DNA of 64,000 nucleotides from Caldimonas brevitalea. Its GTDB lineage: Bacteria > Pseudomonadota > Gammaproteobacteria > Burkholderiales > Burkholderiaceae_C. Below, in pieces: positions 44,784 to 57,180 of this stretch; the stretch's first letter is position 1, and every line of letters begins with the position of its first letter. Both the position numbers and the translations under genes were made by a program. Where the stretch lies: the NCBI RefSeq assembly GCF_001017435.1, contig NZ_CP011371.1, positions 1,860,001 to 1,924,000 on the forward strand. The letters are read 5' to 3'. The notes under the pieces are model-generated. The model was not told the DNA's origin. It was given only the letters and a program-made list of their open reading frames with translations, and did no database searches.

Positions 44784-44903
44784 GGGCGGGCCGCCCCGGC
44801 CCGCGGTCCCTGCGCCACCGACCTCCGTCGGGTAGCGCTTACACATTGGTAATACTTTCACGGCTCCCAGCGCGTTTTGGCCACTTCGGCTACAACGGCA
44901 ACC

Positions 44904-46496
44904 ATGCGAACCGCATTGCCTTTGTTGCCGGCCGCCGGCTGGCCCTGGCTTTCCCGCGCTACAGGCCGACGGAGCGCCTGGGCGGTGCTGGCGCTGGCCC
45001 TCGCGGTCTTGCTGCTGTCGGGCTGCGCCGGCTTGCCGCCGCGGGGCGAGCCCCCCGCCACGCAGGCCCTGCCCCAATACCGCGAGACGACGCTTGGCCG
45101 CCTGGCCGCCACCACCGCAGTGCACCCTCGACTGTCCGGCTTTCGCTTGCTGGTCTCGGGTGAAGACGCCCTCGGCGCGCTGATCGACCTGGCCGACCAC
45201 GCCGAGAAGACGCTCGACCTGCAGTACTACCTGATCCACAACGACGAGTCGACCCGCGCCATCCTGAAACACGTGACCGCTGCGGCCGACCGCGGTGTCC
45301 GGGTGCGCTTTCTCCTCGACGACGTGCACACCGCCGGCGAAGACCACAACCTGCTGCACCTGGCCGAACACCCCAACATCGAGGTGCGGCTGTTCAATCC
45401 CTTTCCCGTCGGCCGCTTTTCGATGGTGACCAGGGTGTTCGGCTCGCTCACCGATGTCACGCGCATCAACCACCGCATGCACAGCAAGATGTTCGTGGCC
45501 GACAACGCGGTGGCCGTCACCGGTGGCCGCAATCTCGGCGATCCGTACTACGTGCGCAGCCCCACCAGCAACTTCCTCGACCTCGACGTGCTGGCCGCCG
45601 GCCCGGTGGTGCGGCAGCTGTCGGCCTCGTTCGACGAGTTCTGGAACAGCCGGCTGGCCTATCCGGTGGAGGTGTTGGTCGACCGCACCCTGTCGCCCCC
45701 CGAGGGCAGCCTGGCCTTGGTCGCGCCGCCCGGCACACCGGAGCCCGAACGCAACACCGCGCTGCGCGACGAACTGCGCGCAGGCGGGCTGGCGCTCACC
45801 TGGGTGCCCGCCACGGTGATCGCCGACAAGCCGGGAAAAATCGTCAGCGAAGGCGACCCGGAGCTGGAGCAAACGATGACCGACGACGTCATCGCGCTGA
45901 TGGCCGAGGCCCAGCGCGAGATCATCGTCATCTCGCCTTATTACGTCCCCGGCGAGCGCGGCATCAAGCTCACCGAGGCCTTGCGCGAGCGGGGCGTGCG
46001 CCTGCGGGTGTTGACCAACTCGCTGGCCGCCACCGACGCGCCGGCCGTGCACATCGGCTACTCGCGCTACCGGGAGGCGCTGCTGCGCCAGGGTGTCGAA
46101 CTGCACGAATTGCAGCCCAAGCTGGGCGTGCCGCGCAGCAAAAAGCTCGGCGCCTTCGGCTCGTCACGCGCCAGCCTGCACGTCAAGGCGATGGTGATCG
46201 ACCGGCGCACCGTGTTGGTCGGGTCGATGAACATGGACCCGCGTTCGGCCAACCTCAACAGCGAGATCGGCCTGGTGCTGCGCAGCCCGGCGCTGGCGGA
46301 GCAGCTGGCGCGGATCTATGACGAGGTCACGCTGCACAGCAGCTACCGCCTGGGCCTGGCCGAGGGCGACCGCCTCAAATGGACCAAGGAGGCGCCCGAG
46401 GATCGCGAAGAGCATTTCAGCGAACCCGAGGCGAGCCGGTGGCTGCGCCTGATGCTGCTGCTGCTGACGCCGTTCGCGCCGGAGGAGATGCTGTAG
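44904..46496 (+). CDS. Phospholipase D / cardiolipin synthase-like lipoprotein
   Basis: The product is 530 residues from ATG 44904, with an in-frame TTG nine codons earlier. It has a signal with a lipobox (LLLSGCAG). Two PLD HKD motifs are present: HRMHSKMFVADN...GGRNLGDPYY and LHVKAMVIDRRTVLVGSMNMDPRS. This layout (YYLIHNDESTRAIL, FLLDDVHTAGED, NHRMHSK) is that of ClsC-like cardiolipin synthases and related periplasmic PLD proteins. The reaction is probably phosphatidyl transfer at the membrane. It is convergent with the chemoreceptor gene. Confidence 0.92.
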   Translation: MRTALPLLPAAGWPWLSRATGRRSAWAVLALALAVLLLSGCAGLPPRGEPPATQALPQYRETTLGRLAATTAVHPRLSGFRLLVSGEDALGALIDLADHAEKTLDLQYYLIHNDESTRAILKHVTAAADRGVRVRFLLDDVHTAGEDHNLLHLAEHPNIEVRLFNPFPVGRFSMVTRVFGSLTDVTRINHRMHSKMFVADNAVAVTGGRNLGDPYYVRSPTSNFLDLDVLAAGPVVRQLSASFDEFWNSRLAYPVEVLVDRTLSPPEGSLALVAPPGTPEPERNTALRDELRAGGLALTWVPATVIADKPGKIVSEGDPELEQTMTDDVIALMAEAQREIIVISPYYVPGERGIKLTEALRERGVRLRVLTNSLAATDAPAVHIGYSRYREALLRQGVELHELQPKLGVPRSKKLGAFGSSRASLHVKAMVIDRRTVLVGSMNMDPRSANLNSEIGLVLRSPALAEQLARIYDEVTLHSSYRLGLAEGDRLKWTKEAPEDREEHFSEPEASRWLRLMLLLLTPFAPEEML

Positions 46497-46532
46497 CGGG
46501 CCGCGCTACGCCGGCTTGGGCGTGGCAAGGAC

Positions 46533-46561
46533 GGACACCGGACCCGAGGCGGCCGGTGTCC
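46533..46561. terminator. Bidirectional stem-loop between convergent genes
   Basis: A perfect 9-bp stem (GGACACCGG / CCGGTGTCC) with an 11-base loop lies between the PLD-like and chemoreceptor stop codons. There is no strong T run on either side. Confidence 0.55.
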
Positions 46562-46569
46562 CCCCGTGG

Positions 46570-48117
46570 TCAGGCGGCGGTGCGGAACACCCCGACCGCC
46601 ACCGCGAGGCGGCGCGCCTGTTCCTGCAGTGACGACGCTGCCGCGGCCGATTGCTCGACCAGCGCCGCGTTCTGCTGCGTCATCTGGTCGAGGTTGCTGA
46701 CGGCGCTGTTGACCTGGCCGATGCCGTCGCGCTGCTCGTCGGCGGCCGACGTGATCTCGCCCATCATGTCGGCCATGCGGCCCACCGAGGCGACGATCTC
46801 GTCCATGCTCTGGCCGGCGTTCTGCACCAGCTGCGCGCCGCTTTCGACACGCTCGACCGAAGCGTGGATCAGGCTCTTGATCTCGCGCGAGGCCTGCGCC
46901 GAGCGCTGGGCCAACGTGCGCACTTCACCGGCCACCACCGCGAAGCCGCGGCCTTGTTCGCCGGCGCGCGCCGCTTCGACGGCGGCGTTCAGCGCGAGGA
47001 TGTTGGTCTGGAAGGCGATGCCGTCGATCACGCTGATGATGTCGGCGATCTTGCGCGACGACTCGTTGATCTGCTGCATGTTGCCGACCACTTGCTCGAC
47101 CACCTGGCCGCCACGCTCGGCGGCCTGGGCTGCGGCGCGGGCCAGTTGGTTGGCCTGGCGTGCGGTGTCGGCCGATTGGCCGACCGTGCTGGTCAGTTGC
47201 TCCATGCTGGAGGCGGTCTCCTGCAGGTTGGAGGCGGTCTGTTCGGTGCGCGACGAAAGGTCCTGGTTGCCGGTCGCGATCTCGGCCGAGGCGGTGCTCA
47301 CCGACTCGACGCCCGAGCGCACCTCGGTCACCACACCGCGCAGCTTTTCGCTCATGTCGCTCAAGGCGCGGGTCAGCTGGGCCAGTTCGTCCCGGCCGGT
47401 GACTTCGAGGCGCTGCGTCAGGTCGCCCTCCGACACCGCCTTCGCGACGGCCACGGCCTGGTGGAGGGGGCGCGTCACGGCGCGGGTCAGTCGCCAGCAC
47501 TGCAAGCTGGCCACGACGACGCCCAGCAGCAGCGCGCCGAGGATGAGGTTGCGCCCTTCGGCATAGATCGCATCGCCCAATTTTGTGTCTTTGGTGGCGT
47601 GCTCGTCGTTGTACTTCACCAGCGTCATCAGGGCATCGCGCAAGGCCACGAACTTGTCGGCACCTAGACCGGCCGCGAGGGCCTGGGCTTCGTCGGCGTG
47701 GCCGGCGTCCAGCTTGTCATGCACCTGCTTGGCGGTCGTTTCGTATTCGGCGTACTTCGCGATGGCGGCGGCATAGAGCGCGCGCTCGTCCTCGGCCGCG
47801 ATAGCGCCTTCGTAGGCGGCGCGGTTCTGCTCGAATTGCTTCGCGCTGTCGGCCAGCAGGGCCGCCACTTCCTTGCGGCGCTCGGCCGGCACCAGCAGCA
47901 GGCGGAACTCCAGGCTGCGGTAACGGCTGGCCGACTCCGCCATCAGCAGCGCATCGCGCACGCCGGTCAGCCGGACTTCGGCCACCTGGGCCGCCTGGCT
48001 CTTCAAGCGGCCGAGTTGGGCGATCGAAAAGGCGGTGATCAGGGCCATCACCACCAGCACACTGGCAAAGCCGAAGCTGAGTTTGCCGGCCACCGACAGG
48101 CGTTGCAGAAAATTCAT
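46570..48117 (-). CDS. Methyl-accepting chemotaxis protein
   Basis: The product is 515 residues from ATG 48117. It has TM1 (about 12-32), a four-helix periplasmic sensor domain, and TM2 near 190-210. A HAMP domain ([20 protein letters not shown]) and a long cytoplasmic signalling coil follow. The hairpin tip is [20 protein letters not shown]...[18 protein letters not shown], which contacts CheA/CheW. Methylation-region glutamates and glutamines are visible, but there is no C-terminal CheR-docking pentapeptide. The ligand is unknown. Confidence 0.95.
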   Translation of the reverse strand: MNFLQRLSVAGKLSFGFASVLVVMALITAFSIAQLGRLKSQAAQVAEVRLTGVRDALLMAESASRYRSLEFRLLLVPAERRKEVAALLADSAKQFEQNRAAYEGAIAAEDERALYAAAIAKYAEYETTAKQVHDKLDAGHADEAQALAAGLGADKFVALRDALMTLVKYNDEHATKDTKLGDAIYAEGRNLILGALLLGVVVASLQCWRLTRAVTRPLHQAVAVAKAVSEGDLTQRLEVTGRDELAQLTRALSDMSEKLRGVVTEVRSGVESVSTASAEIATGNQDLSSRTEQTASNLQETASSMEQLTSTVGQSADTARQANQLARAAAQAAERGGQVVEQVVGNMQQINESSRKIADIISVIDGIAFQTNILALNAAVEAARAGEQGRGFAVVAGEVRTLAQRSAQASREIKSLIHASVERVESGAQLVQNAGQSMDEIVASVGRMADMMGEITSAADEQRDGIGQVNSAVSNLDQMTQQNAALVEQSAAAASSLQEQARRLAVAVGVFRTAA

Positions 48118-48564
48118 GGAGTCTCTCTTGTCGTGACGTGTTGGAAGGCGCGCGTTGCGCGCGTGGCCGAAGCCCGTCGTGTCAACGCGTTCGCCGGACA
48201 GCGCAGGAGCTTCTGGAGTCGGGTCCGGATCGCCTCGGTACATGCGCAATAACGGCAGTGCGGCGCCATGCTTGAGCGAAGGTGGTGTTTCCCTTACGCC
48301 GCGGTGGCACAACTGCTCGGCTTTGGCGTACCCGACGGGGTGTAGGAGCGGGTGTGAAAGACGTCTCGCTGGGCGGCGCCTCGACCGCGGAAGCGCGGGG
48401 CGCCGTGGATTTGTGCCGCAAGTTCGGCCCCCGAAGGTCGATAACAGGGCGGTATGCTTTGCCGCACAGGGCCGTCGCGGTGTGGTGGCACGGCCTGACA
48501 GGCCGCAGCGCGCAAGCGAAGACGGCCGGCGCGATCTACTGCACCTGCTGGAGCGAGACCTGGA
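48118..48564. other. Intergenic region upstream of the chemoreceptor
   Basis: About 450 bases between divergent genes. No supportable gene. Promoters for both flanking genes must lie here, but no consensus is clear. Confidence 0.4.
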
Positions 48565-49524
48565 ATGGCGATGACGATTTTCTTTCGCCGGGGGCCGTGC
48601 GCCGCACCTCACGGTGTGCCGAGCTTGCGGCGGCTGCTGCTCGCCATGTTCGCGGCTGGCTTGCCGTTCGCAGCGGCAGGCGCCGATGCCACGCCGCCCG
48701 CGGCGTGCCGGATCGAGGCTGATCGCATCGTTGAACTGGCCGCGCCCCAGGGCAGTGTGGTCGAGCGCATCACGGTGGACCGGGGCGACGGTGTGGCCGC
48801 CGGGCAAGCGCTGGCGGTGCTGCGAGCCGAGCGGCTGCGGGCCCCGGCAGCGCCGACCGTGTCGGCGCGCCAGCTCGATGAGGAGCTGCGCGCGGCTCGA
48901 TCCGAGGCCGAGCAGGCCGGCCAGACGCTGAAGCGGCTGCGCCATCTGGCCTCACAAGATTTCATCGGCGCGGAGGCGCTGGCGCAGGCGCGTGCCGATC
49001 ACGAGGCGGCACAGCGCCAGGTCGGCCGTGCCCTCGCGCGCCGTGCCGCGTGGCAACACGAACGTGACGCCGCCGCTGCCGAACTCCGTCAACGCACCGT
49101 CAGCAGCCCCGTCAAAGGTGTTGTGGTGGAGCGTTACGTCCAACCCGGCGAGCGTGTCACCGAGCGGCCGCTGCTGCGCCTGGCGGTGCTCGACCCGCTG
49201 CGCGTCGAACTGGTGCTGCCGGCTTCCCGTTACCGCGAAGTGGCGGCCGGCGACAAGGTGATGGTGTACCCCGAGTTGCCCGGCGCCGCGCCGGTGACGG
49301 CCGACGTCGCCGGCATCGACCGGGTGATGGACCCGGCCAGCAACACCTTCCGTGTGCGGTTGACCCTGCCCAACCCTGGCCAGAAGGTGCCGGCCGGCCT
49401 GCTGTGCAAGGTGACGCTGCCGCGCGAGGTGCCGCCCGCGACCGCACCCGCAGCCTTGCCGAAAGTGCGGCCCGTGGTGCCGCCTGTGTACAAGAGGGCC
49501 TTCGCGTCCGCGGCAATCAACTGA
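48565..49524 (+). CDS. HlyD/RND-type membrane-fusion (periplasmic adaptor) protein
   Basis: The product is 319 residues with a signal peptide (to about 39). The lipoyl/barrel-sandwich half is [28 protein letters not shown] coiled-coil hairpin follows ([20 protein letters not shown] ... [20 protein letters not shown]), then the second lipoyl half [21 protein letters not shown] beta-barrel domain ends with [11 protein letters not shown]. Such adaptors link inner-membrane pumps to TolC-like channels. No RND, ABC or outer-membrane partner gene is adjacent, so this is an orphan adaptor. It is convergent with gabD. Confidence 0.88.
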   Translation: MAMTIFFRRGPCAAPHGVPSLRRLLLAMFAAGLPFAAAGADATPPAACRIEADRIVELAAPQGSVVERITVDRGDGVAAGQALAVLRAERLRAPAAPTVSARQLDEELRAARSEAEQAGQTLKRLRHLASQDFIGAEALAQARADHEAAQRQVGRALARRAAWQHERDAAAAELRQRTVSSPVKGVVVERYVQPGERVTERPLLRLAVLDPLRVELVLPASRYREVAAGDKVMVYPELPGAAPVTADVAGIDRVMDPASNTFRVRLTLPNPGQKVPAGLLCKVTLPREVPPATAPAALPKVRPVVPPVYKRAFASAAIN

Positions 49525-49597
49525 GCACCGCGCCGGAACCCGGCGGCGCTGCCGCCGCCTCGCGACGCCGGCCCTCGACCTTACGGCCCGGAGCGCC

Positions 49598-51076
49598 TCA
49601 GCGGTTCAAATCCCCCAGGCACAGGTACTTCAGTTCGACATAGTCGTCGATGCCATGCCGCGAGCCTTCGCGGCCCAGGCCCGATTGCTTGACGCCGCCG
49701 AAGGGCACCTCGGCCACGGCGATCAGCCCGGTGTTGACACCCACCATGCCGTACTCCAACGCTTCGCCGACGCGGAAGATGCGCCCGATGTCGCGGCTGA
49801 AGAAGTAGCTCGCCAGGCCGTATTCGGTGTTGTTGGCGAGCGCGATCGCCTCTTCCTCGGTCTTGAAGCGGATCACCGGCGCCAGCGGGCCGAAGGTTTC
49901 CTCGCGCGAGCACAGCATCGCCGGGGTCACGTCGGCCAGCACGGTGGGCTCGAAGAAGCGACCTTCGAGCCGCTTGCCGCCCGTCAGCAGCCGCGCGCCT
50001 TTGTCGAGCGCGTCGGCCACGTGGCGCTCGACCTTGCCCACGGCGTGGTCGTCGATCAGCGGGCCCTGGTTGACGCCGGCCTCGAAACCGTTGCCGACCT
50101 TGAGCGCCTGGACCTTGGCGGTCAACTTCGCGACGAAAGTGTCATAGACACTGTCTTGTGCGTACAGCCGGTTGGCGCAGACGCAGGTCTGGCCGGCGTT
50201 GCGGTATTTGCTCTGGATCGCGCCCTCGACGGCACTGTCGAGGTCGGCGTCGTCGAACACGATGAAGGGCGCGTTGCCGCCCAGCTCCAGCGACAGCTTC
50301 TTGATCGTCGGCGCACACTGCTGCATCAGGATGCGGCCGACTTCGGTCGAGCCGGTGAACGACAAGTGCCGGACCGTGTCGCTGTCGCACAGCACCCGGC
50401 CCACCTCGATGGAGCGGTCGCCGTCGGCGGTGATCACGTTCAGCACGCCGGGCGGAATGCCGGCGCGCAGGCCCAGTTCGGCGACGGCCAGCGCCGACAG
50501 CGGCGTCTGCTCTGCCGGCTTGATGACGACCGGGCAGCCGGCGGCCAGCGCGGGGGCGACCTTGCGCGTGATCATCGCGATCGGGAAGTTCCACGGTGTG
50601 ATCGCGGCACAGACGCCGATCGCCTGCCGGATCACCAGGTAACGCTTGTTCGGGTCGGTGGTGGGGATGGTTTCGCCGTAGACGCGCTTGGCCTCCTCGG
50701 CAAACCATTCGATGAAGCTCGCGGCGTACACCACTTCGCCCTTGGCCTCGGCCAACGGCTTGCCCTGCTCGGCGGTCATGATGCGGGCCAGGTCGTCGGC
50801 ATGCTGCAGCAGCAGTTGGAACCACTTGATCAACACGGCCGCGCGCGCCTTGGCGGTGGCGGCCCGCCAGGCGGGCCACGCCTCGGCGGCCGCGGCGATG
50901 GCCTGCTCGGTTTCGGTCGGCCCCAGGTTCGCGACGTCCGCCAGTTTGCGGCCGGTCGCAGGGTCGACGACGTCGAAACGGCTGGCGCCTGTGAGCCAGG
51001 CGCCGGCGACCAGTGCGTCGGTCTTCAGCAGGCTCGCGTCTTTCAGGCTGGCGAGGGGGGAGGTGGGCATGTCCAT
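49598..51076 (-). CDS. gabD: Succinate-semialdehyde dehydrogenase (NAD(P)+)
   Basis: The product is 492 residues, full length. It oxidises succinate semialdehyde to succinate in GABA catabolism. The ALDH features are [20 protein letters not shown], the FTGSTEVGR cofactor loop, [16 protein letters not shown] (general-base Glu) and [11 protein letters not shown] with the catalytic Cys. It ends [21 protein letters not shown], typical of GabD. The two adjacent Cys-rich residues (CVC) are the GabD redox-switch arrangement. No gabT is adjacent. Confidence 0.93.
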   Translation of the reverse strand: MDMPTSPLASLKDASLLKTDALVAGAWLTGASRFDVVDPATGRKLADVANLGPTETEQAIAAAAEAWPAWRAATAKARAAVLIKWFQLLLQHADDLARIMTAEQGKPLAEAKGEVVYAASFIEWFAEEAKRVYGETIPTTDPNKRYLVIRQAIGVCAAITPWNFPIAMITRKVAPALAAGCPVVIKPAEQTPLSALAVAELGLRAGIPPGVLNVITADGDRSIEVGRVLCDSDTVRHLSFTGSTEVGRILMQQCAPTIKKLSLELGGNAPFIVFDDADLDSAVEGAIQSKYRNAGQTCVCANRLYAQDSVYDTFVAKLTAKVQALKVGNGFEAGVNQGPLIDDHAVGKVERHVADALDKGARLLTGGKRLEGRFFEPTVLADVTPAMLCSREETFGPLAPVIRFKTEEEAIALANNTEYGLASYFFSRDIGRIFRVGEALEYGMVGVNTGLIAVAEVPFGGVKQSGLGREGSRHGIDDYVELKYLCLGDLNR

Positions 51077-51270
51077 CGTGCTGCTCTTCCTTCTGGCGCC
51101 GGCGCGCAGGCCGGCGAGCGGATGACGGTGGGGCGGCAGCGGGTGGGGGTGCGCGGGCCCGGCGCCCCGGGGTGCCGACGATCATAAGACGGGTGCCGGA
51201 TGTGTGCAGGCGCGTGGCGACGGCGCGCCGCGCGTGGCCGGTGGCAGCGTCCGAGTGCGGCCCCCCCGCC

Positions 51271-51276
51271 TATAAT
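51271..51276 (+). promoter_or_regulatory. Putative -10 box of alaS (TATAAT)
   Basis: A perfect TATAAT sits 91 bases upstream of the alaS ATG in GC-rich sequence. A matching -35 is weak. Confidence 0.55.
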
Positions 51277-51366
51277 CGAAAGCTTCGCCAGATCAAGCAT
51301 TTACGCGTGGTCCGCCCCTGCCGCGAGGCTGCCGGGGCCGGCCCACGCCAGCCAGAAAGACCCCGG

Positions 51367-54006
<2,640 letters not shown>

Positions 54007-54040
54007 CGCCGGCAATGGCATGACCGTATAAGAAATACAG

Positions 54041-54071
54041 CGCCCGCCTGCGGTGACGCGGCGGGCGTTTT
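54041..54071 (+). terminator. Rho-independent terminator of alaS
   Basis: Stem CGCCCGCC / GGCGGGCG with an 11-base loop is followed by TTTT. It begins 34 bases after the alaS stop. Confidence 0.82.
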
Positions 54072-54110
54072 GATTTCCAAGGGCGAGAGCCGCGACAAGG
54101 AGCAAGCAAG

Positions 54111-54851
54111 ATGCGGGTGCAAAGACGAATGACGCTGGCCCTCCTGGCGAGGGTCGGGCTGGCGGCGGTGGCAGCGTTGATGAGCAGCGTGGCCCAGGCG
54201 CAAGCCGCGGCACCTGCGCCGGCATCAGCACCCGCACCGGCGCAGCCGCCCCTGCCGCAGGCCCAGACCGGCGCCGTGACCTCACCCAAGATCGAGGTGG
54301 TGCCGCTGGCACCGGCTGCGGAGGTCAACTCGGCGGCGGCGCAGAGCATTGCAAAGGCCTTCGTGCAGGGCTGCGTGCTCACCGAGGGCGAGCTGACCGG
54401 GGCGACCGACTGGGCGCTGTCGGCCGGGTACGAACCGCGCGATGCCGGTGCGCCCGAAGCGCAGACGCTGCTCGACGGACAGGCCGGCTCCGTGTTTGCG
54501 CTGCCCGACCCCACGTTCAAGCTTTACCTGGTGGTGATGTCCGGTGGCCGTTGCACCGTGTGGGCCGAGGGCGCGGTCGGGCCGGCCGTGCAGCAGGAGT
54601 TCCAGAAGGCGATGGGCGAGTTGAGCGCCAAGGGCGCCCGCGTGCAAAAGAGCGGGGAGCGCACCATCGAGCGCGCTGGCGCCTGGCGCCAGCAGCTGCA
54701 GCTGCGCTACCGCCGCGTCGGCGGCAGCCAGGACCTGGGTCTGAACGTCGTCACGACCGTGGACGACCGCCCTGGGGTGCAGGCGCTCCACCTCGCTCGC
54801 GTGTCCGCGGCCCCGACCCACGAGCCGGACGGCCAGCCCGCTGCTCGCTGA
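54111..54851 (+). CDS. Exported protein of unknown function (NMCC_0638-like)
   Basis: The product is 246 residues with a signal peptide ending near AQAQA (about residue 31), followed by a Pro/Ala spacer. The mature part contains FVQGCVLTEGELTGATDWAL, GYEPRD, SVFALPDPTFKLYLVVMSGG, RCTVWAEG and LQLRYRRVGG. The pattern resembles the NMCC_0638 family of small exported proteins. No enzyme motif. The HNH gene follows 10 bases later and may be co-transcribed. Confidence 0.65.
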   Translation: MRVQRRMTLALLARVGLAAVAALMSSVAQAQAAAPAPASAPAPAQPPLPQAQTGAVTSPKIEVVPLAPAAEVNSAAAQSIAKAFVQGCVLTEGELTGATDWALSAGYEPRDAGAPEAQTLLDGQAGSVFALPDPTFKLYLVVMSGGRCTVWAEGAVGPAVQQEFQKAMGELSAKGARVQKSGERTIERAGAWRQQLQLRYRRVGGSQDLGLNVVTTVDDRPGVQALHLARVSAAPTHEPDGQPAAR

Positions 54852-54861
54852 GCGATCGTCG

Positions 54862-55200
54862 ATGGTCGGGCGCCGTGCGGTCCGGGGCTCCCACCCCTTC
54901 GGCAGTGCCGAGGCGCCGGTGCCCCCGTGCCCGCTGTGCGGGAGAGAGATCGTGCCGGGCCCGAGCGCAGACGAGCACCACCTGGTGCCGAAGAGCGAGG
55001 GTGGCCGCGACAAGACCCTGGTGCACCGGGTGTGCCACCGCAAGATCCACGCGACCTTCTCCGAGAAGGAACTGGCGCGCGAGTATGCGAGCTGGGAAGC
55101 GCTGCGGGGGCATCCCGAGATTGCGAGCTTCATCGCTTGGGTGCGCAAGAAGCCGCCGGAGTTCTACGACCGCAGCGTGCGGCCCAATCGACGGCGATGA
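54862..55200 (+). CDS. HNH-domain protein
   Basis: This 112-residue protein has a zinc CPLCGRE pair. The HNH core follows as DEHHLVPKSEGG, then LVHRVCHRKIHATFSEKELA, and a C-terminal helix FIAWVRKKPPEFY. The two His and the N/D-like residue positions of HNH nucleases are seen, although the central Asn is replaced by Asp/Lys-type residues. Stand-alone proteins of exactly this form are common in proteobacteria and their role is unknown. It probably binds or cuts nucleic acid. Confidence 0.82.
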   Translation: MVGRRAVRGSHPFGSAEAPVPPCPLCGREIVPGPSADEHHLVPKSEGGRDKTLVHRVCHRKIHATFSEKELAREYASWEALRGHPEIASFIAWVRKKPPEFYDRSVRPNRRR

Positions 55201-55347
55201 GGCGGGAACGGCTGTAGAGGCTGTCAGGTGCTCGATCCCAGTCGCGACTTTTGATTCACGCAACTGCTCACGCGTCGGCACAAGCCGACACGGCAAAGGC
55301 TCGTGCCAACAACGATAGTGTTCTGCATCACGCCATAGGGAGGCAGG

Positions 55348-55944
55348 ATGCTGAACATCAACGAGCACGGGTACATCATCGACCCGCGGGTGAAGCTGGC
55401 GATCGGTCCACATTTGGAGCAGGGGCCGATGGACACGGTGCGAGGGATCATCGTGCATCAGACGGACAGCTGGACCGCCGAGTCCACGCTGAACACGTAT
55501 CGGACGTCGACAGTGGGCGCCCATTTGCTGATCGACAAGGACGGCGCGGTCTATCAAACGGCCTCGCTGTTCAAGAGAACACTGCACGTCGGCCGGCTCA
55601 AGTCCAGATGCCTGATCGAGCAGACGTGTGCGCCGGCGGAAACACGGGCGCTTAGCGCGATGAACATCGCGGCTATGCACCGCCATGAAATGAAGAAGCA
55701 GGTGCCGCAGCGCTACCCGGCCAATGAGGACAGCATCGGCATCGAGATCGTAGGACGTGCCTTGCCACTCGATGTGCCGCCGGCGAAACGCGTCTACGAG
55801 GCGGTCACGCCGGCCCAGAGCGCCTCGTTGCGGTGGCTGATGCAAGCGTTGATACAGCAATTGAACGTGCCCGTGACGGAGGTGTTCCGGCACTCGGTCG
55901 TCTCCTACAAGAACCCCACGGAAGGCTCGACCGCAAGATGGTGA
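55348..55944 (+). CDS. Peptidoglycan amidase (Amidase_2/PGRP type), putative effector
   Basis: This 198-residue protein has no signal peptide. It has the N-acetylmuramoyl-L-alanine amidase zinc fold: GIIVHQTDSW (first His), GAHLLIDKDGAVYQTASL, TLHVGR, IGIEIVGRA (Glu) and FRHSVVSYKNPTEGSTARW (last His and conserved tail). The enzyme would cut the bond between MurNAc and the peptide stem. Lack of an export signal plus a co-translated exported partner (7-base overlap) suggests a T6SS-type effector and immunity pair rather than a housekeeping amidase. Strong GGGAGG site before the ATG. No spike gene is adjacent. Confidence 0.82.
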   Translation: MLNINEHGYIIDPRVKLAIGPHLEQGPMDTVRGIIVHQTDSWTAESTLNTYRTSTVGAHLLIDKDGAVYQTASLFKRTLHVGRLKSRCLIEQTCAPAETRALSAMNIAAMHRHEMKKQVPQRYPANEDSIGIEIVGRALPLDVPPAKRVYEAVTPAQSASLRWLMQALIQQLNVPVTEVFRHSVVSYKNPTEGSTARW

Positions 55945-56390
55945 ACAAAGCCCTACCACTGCTGCTTGCCGCCATGACGCTGAGCATGGGCGTTGGCGCC
56001 GGGCAGGAAAAACGTGTCGAGAACGATCCCAACCCGCCGGTCTACCCTATGACGACCGTGACGGCGGTCGACATCAAGCGCAACGGCGCCTGGACAGACG
56101 ACGTGAGCAGTCACGAGACGCCGGAGACGTGCAGCCGCTTCACGCTGACGTGGGTTGACGTTCGTACCTACTTCGAGAAGGCGAAGCAGATCAACCTCCG
56201 CCGATATTCACACGACCTCACGCAATCGCGCTGCTACGCCGAAGGCACACTCAAATTCGCGAACGGCGATCGGGCCCGCTGGCACATTGATAGCGTCCAG
56301 CGCGGCTCCCTGGTGCTGTCAGACGGCAGGACGTTCTACTTCTACTGTGCTGCCTGTACGGACGATCCCGAGGACGAAGATCTGCTGTAG
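55938..56390 (+). CDS. Exported protein, putative immunity to the amidase
   Basis: The product is 150 residues from ATG 55938, overlapping the amidase end by 7 bases. The signal peptide is ALPLLLAAMTLSMGVGAG. The mature part has no recognised family: CSRFTLTWVDVRTYF, LTQSRCYAEGTLKF and TFYFYCAACTDD, with at least four Cys that could form disulfides in the periplasm. Position, coupling and export match an immunity protein that protects the cell wall side. Binding to the amidase is inferred. Confidence 0.65.
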   Translation: MVNKALPLLLAAMTLSMGVGAGQEKRVENDPNPPVYPMTTVTAVDIKRNGAWTDDVSSHETPETCSRFTLTWVDVRTYFEKAKQINLRRYSHDLTQSRCYAEGTLKFANGDRARWHIDSVQRGSLVLSDGRTFYFYCAACTDDPEDEDLL

Positions 56391-56536
56391 TCCTGCCGGG
56401 CGCGTCGTACAAGGGGCCGGCAATGACGAGCGGCCGTGGAGGTCGTGCATCTCGACGGTGCTACCCGGGCCGTAGGCCCCTGCGCTGCACGTCCTTCCCC
56501 GCCGCCGGATAATCCCGGGCTACGCCTCAGGCTTTG

Positions 56537-57103
56537 ATGTCCGCCGCGATGCCCCCCTCCCGCCGCCAGTTCTCCGCCGCCCTCGGGCTCGCCGCCGTCG
56601 GCCTGACCGCCGGCGTGCCAGGCCCGGCCTCGGCACAAGTGCAGGTTCGCCCCTGGCCGGCCGATCGCCCGACGCCGCCACTGGCGCTGCGCGACCTGCA
56701 AGGCCGAACCGTCGCGCTGGCGCCATTTCGCGGCAAGGTGATGGTGCTGAATTTCTGGGCCAGCTGGTGCGAGCCCTGCGTCGCCGAAATGCCCAGCCTG
56801 CTGCGCCTGGCCGAACGCGGCGCAGCCCAGGGCCTCGCCGTGCTGGCGGTCAACTACCAGGAAGGCGACGCCAAGATTCGCAGCTTTCTCGACACTGTGC
56901 TCGGCGAGGTGCCTGACGCGCTGCCGGTGCTGCTCGACCGCGACGGTGCCGCCGCGCGCGCATGGACGCCGCGCGTGTTCCCCAGCACGGTGCTGATCGA
57001 CCGCAACGGCCGCCCGCACACCACCGTGGTCGGCGAACTCGACTGGACCGGCGCCAAGGCCGACACCTTGCTGGCGCCCCTGCTGGCGGCCGCGCCGCGC
57101 TGA
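56537..57103 (+). CDS. TlpA/ResA-like thioredoxin-fold protein, Tat-exported
   Basis: The product is 188 residues from ATG 56537. It has a twin-arginine signal (RRQFSAALGLAAVGL). The thioredoxin fold carries NFWASWCEPCVAEMPSL, with the WCEPC active site and the cis-Pro in FPSTVLIDRNG. TlpA-type proteins reduce periplasmic disulfides, for example in cytochrome c maturation. A GATAAT -10-like box lies at 56508-56513. The next gene is also Tat-exported. Confidence 0.9.
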   Translation: MSAAMPPSRRQFSAALGLAAVGLTAGVPGPASAQVQVRPWPADRPTPPLALRDLQGRTVALAPFRGKVMVLNFWASWCEPCVAEMPSLLRLAERGAAQGLAVLAVNYQEGDAKIRSFLDTVLGEVPDALPVLLDRDGAAARAWTPRVFPSTVLIDRNGRPHTTVVGELDWTGAKADTLLAPLLAAAPR

Positions 57104-57180
57104 GATCGCCGCCCCGCGATAATCCCCTTGGTTTCCTGCCCCTACGGCGCTGACGCCGCGATCCGATCTCGATCCACACG

